The notes under the pieces are model-generated. The model searched no databases. It was not told where the DNA came from and saw nothing but the letters and a program-made list of their open reading frames with translations. A stretch of DNA of 48,882 nucleotides, from positions 1 through 48,882 of the forward strand of contig CATXEA010000024.1 in NCBI GenBank assembly GCA_958367245.1, in the 5' to 3' direction. This document shows, piece after piece, positions 48,099-48,882 of the stretch (positions are counted from its first letter, which is position 1; each line of letters begins with the position of its first letter). The position numbers and the translations under genes are program-made. The DNA comes from an uncultured Blautia sp. (GTDB taxonomy: Bacteria; Bacillota; Clostridia; Lachnospirales; Lachnospiraceae).

Positions 48099-48623
48099 TC
48101 ATATATCAGTGACTTTCCCTTGCTCTAAGTCATTCAGCCAGCTTTCCATATTTTCAAAATTATCAAACTGTCGGGTAATCGTGAAAAATTTTTCATCATT
48201 ATAATACAATTTTATTTTGCAGCTACTTATCTTTTTATATGTAATTTTACTTTTTGAGAGAATACGGCTTTTCCTTCCTTTTACGACTTTTATTTTGTCA
48301 TTGTCCAAAACGATAATTTTGTTATTTTTATAATAATTCCACATGGCAAAATCTGCAATACTTACAAAAATCACCACCGCTGTATAGCACATATTTTCCC
48401 AGTCCTTAGACGAAAGAAATGCGAAAAAAGCGACCACTGCCATAGCTCCCAACGGAATGCAGATAATGGTCATAATCTTCAATACTTTCATCATATTGCT
48501 GCGCATTTTAACAGTATAAACCGCAATATCATCTTCCTTACTTTTTGCAGTGAGATATTTAAAAATAATCGGGACAAGCAAGGTAATACCTATAAGAAAT
48601 ACGCTTCTGTAAACAAATTCCAT
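48099..48623 (-). CDS. Membrane protein with PH-like domain (DUF6560-like)
   Basis: A 174-residue protein: helix at 5-22, a pair at about 48-70 and 78-95, then a PH-like domain (about 100-174) with NNKIIVLDNDKIKVVKGRKSRI and EKFFTITRQFDNFENMESWLNDLEQG. It has the same architecture as the gene at 46879. It is the first gene of the row on this strand inside the window. Confidence 0.65.
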   Translation of the reverse strand: MEFVYRSVFLIGITLLVPIIFKYLTAKSKEDDIAVYTVKMRSNMMKVLKIMTIICIPLGAMAVVAFFAFLSSKDWENMCYTAVVIFVSIADFAMWNYYKNNKIIVLDNDKIKVVKGRKSRILSKSKITYKKISSCKIKLYYNDEKFFTITRQFDNFENMESWLNDLEQGKVTDI

Positions 48624-48882
48624 AATCTTGTTACCTCATGTATATTGATTTCAGTACCAGTAGTAACATATAGCGTCAGATGCTATGCTTTTTGTGGATA
48701 TTTCATAGTGATATTATATATTATCACGCGATAGTTGTATATATTTTTTTTGAAAACAGGAAACAAAATTAGAAAGCAATACAAAATTTGATAATTGTGA
48801 CCAATTTTCCTGATAGCATTATAAAAGATTGCAAATTCCGGCTCATCTGAGCACGGTTTCCGATAAAAACTGAACACGGATT
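48624..48882. other. AT-rich intergenic end of window
   Basis: No convincing gene. A 64-codon frame (48683-48877, minus) has no ribosome binding site or recognisable sequence. The inverted repeat TAGC-N7-GCTA near 48672-48686 may belong to the promoter region of the gene at 48623. Confidence 0.5.

Noticed and set aside
48683..48877. 64-codon minus-strand frame at the right edge
   Set aside because: No ribosome binding site, no recognisable protein pattern, AT-rich composition like intergenic DNA.

Overview
The window looks like a chromosomal stretch from a low-to-mid GC Bacillota, most likely a Lachnospiraceae gut clostridium. The reasons are AGGAGG-type ribosome binding sites, TTGACA/TATAAT promoters, and the mix of peptide-sensing ABC transporters, a VanRS-like system, DUF1703-type ATPases and Abi/DUF3990 modules. 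The genus is inference. Most genes lie on the minus strand.

Layout. 1-5.4 kb: the start of a response regulator (cut by the window edge), a large lipoprotein, then module A's ATPase and two FtsX permeases. 5.4-7.5 kb: module A's histidine kinase and a response regulator broken by an amber codon. 7.5-12.5 kb: module B (regulator, kinase, ATPase, large FtsX permease). 12.6-16 kb: a putative ADP-ribosyltransferase toxin pair, two GNAT acetyltransferases behind an attenuator-like leader, and an HTH regulator with a frameshifted tail. 16.4-19.7 kb: module C, an ATPase and permease with no kinase of its own. 19.8-26.2 kb: a small membrane protein and module D (regulator, kinase, ATPase, permease, membrane protein). 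26.3-30.6 kb: an Abi-family gene preceded by a structured RNA, a membrane protein, a DUF1703-type ATPase/nuclease and a DUF1349 protein. 30.8-35.5 kb (plus strand): a complete BceRSAB-like module. 35.6-39.2 kb: a VanR/VanS-like pair driving a D,D-carboxypeptidase and a secreted protein. 39.2-48.6 kb: small hypothetical, membrane and decaying genes (truncated hydrolase, frameshifted NUDIX, gene remnant), ending in a row of uncharacterised membrane/PH-like proteins.

How it works together. Five ABC transporters and five two-component systems within 37 kb form a cell-envelope defence and sensing island, presumably against antimicrobial peptides and other cell-wall-active compounds. Several target promoters carry tandem operator repeats with an exact 11-bp period, as expected for OmpR/PhoB-type regulators. 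The Bce-like transporter has a BceR-type inverted repeat, and the carboxypeptidase operon has two overlapping VanR-type boxes. Several leaders contain an intrinsic terminator between promoter and gene (module A permease, GNAT, Abi RNA, VanR-target operon), so conditional transcript read-through is a recurring theme. No insertion sequence, CRISPR array, tRNA or rRNA was recognised.
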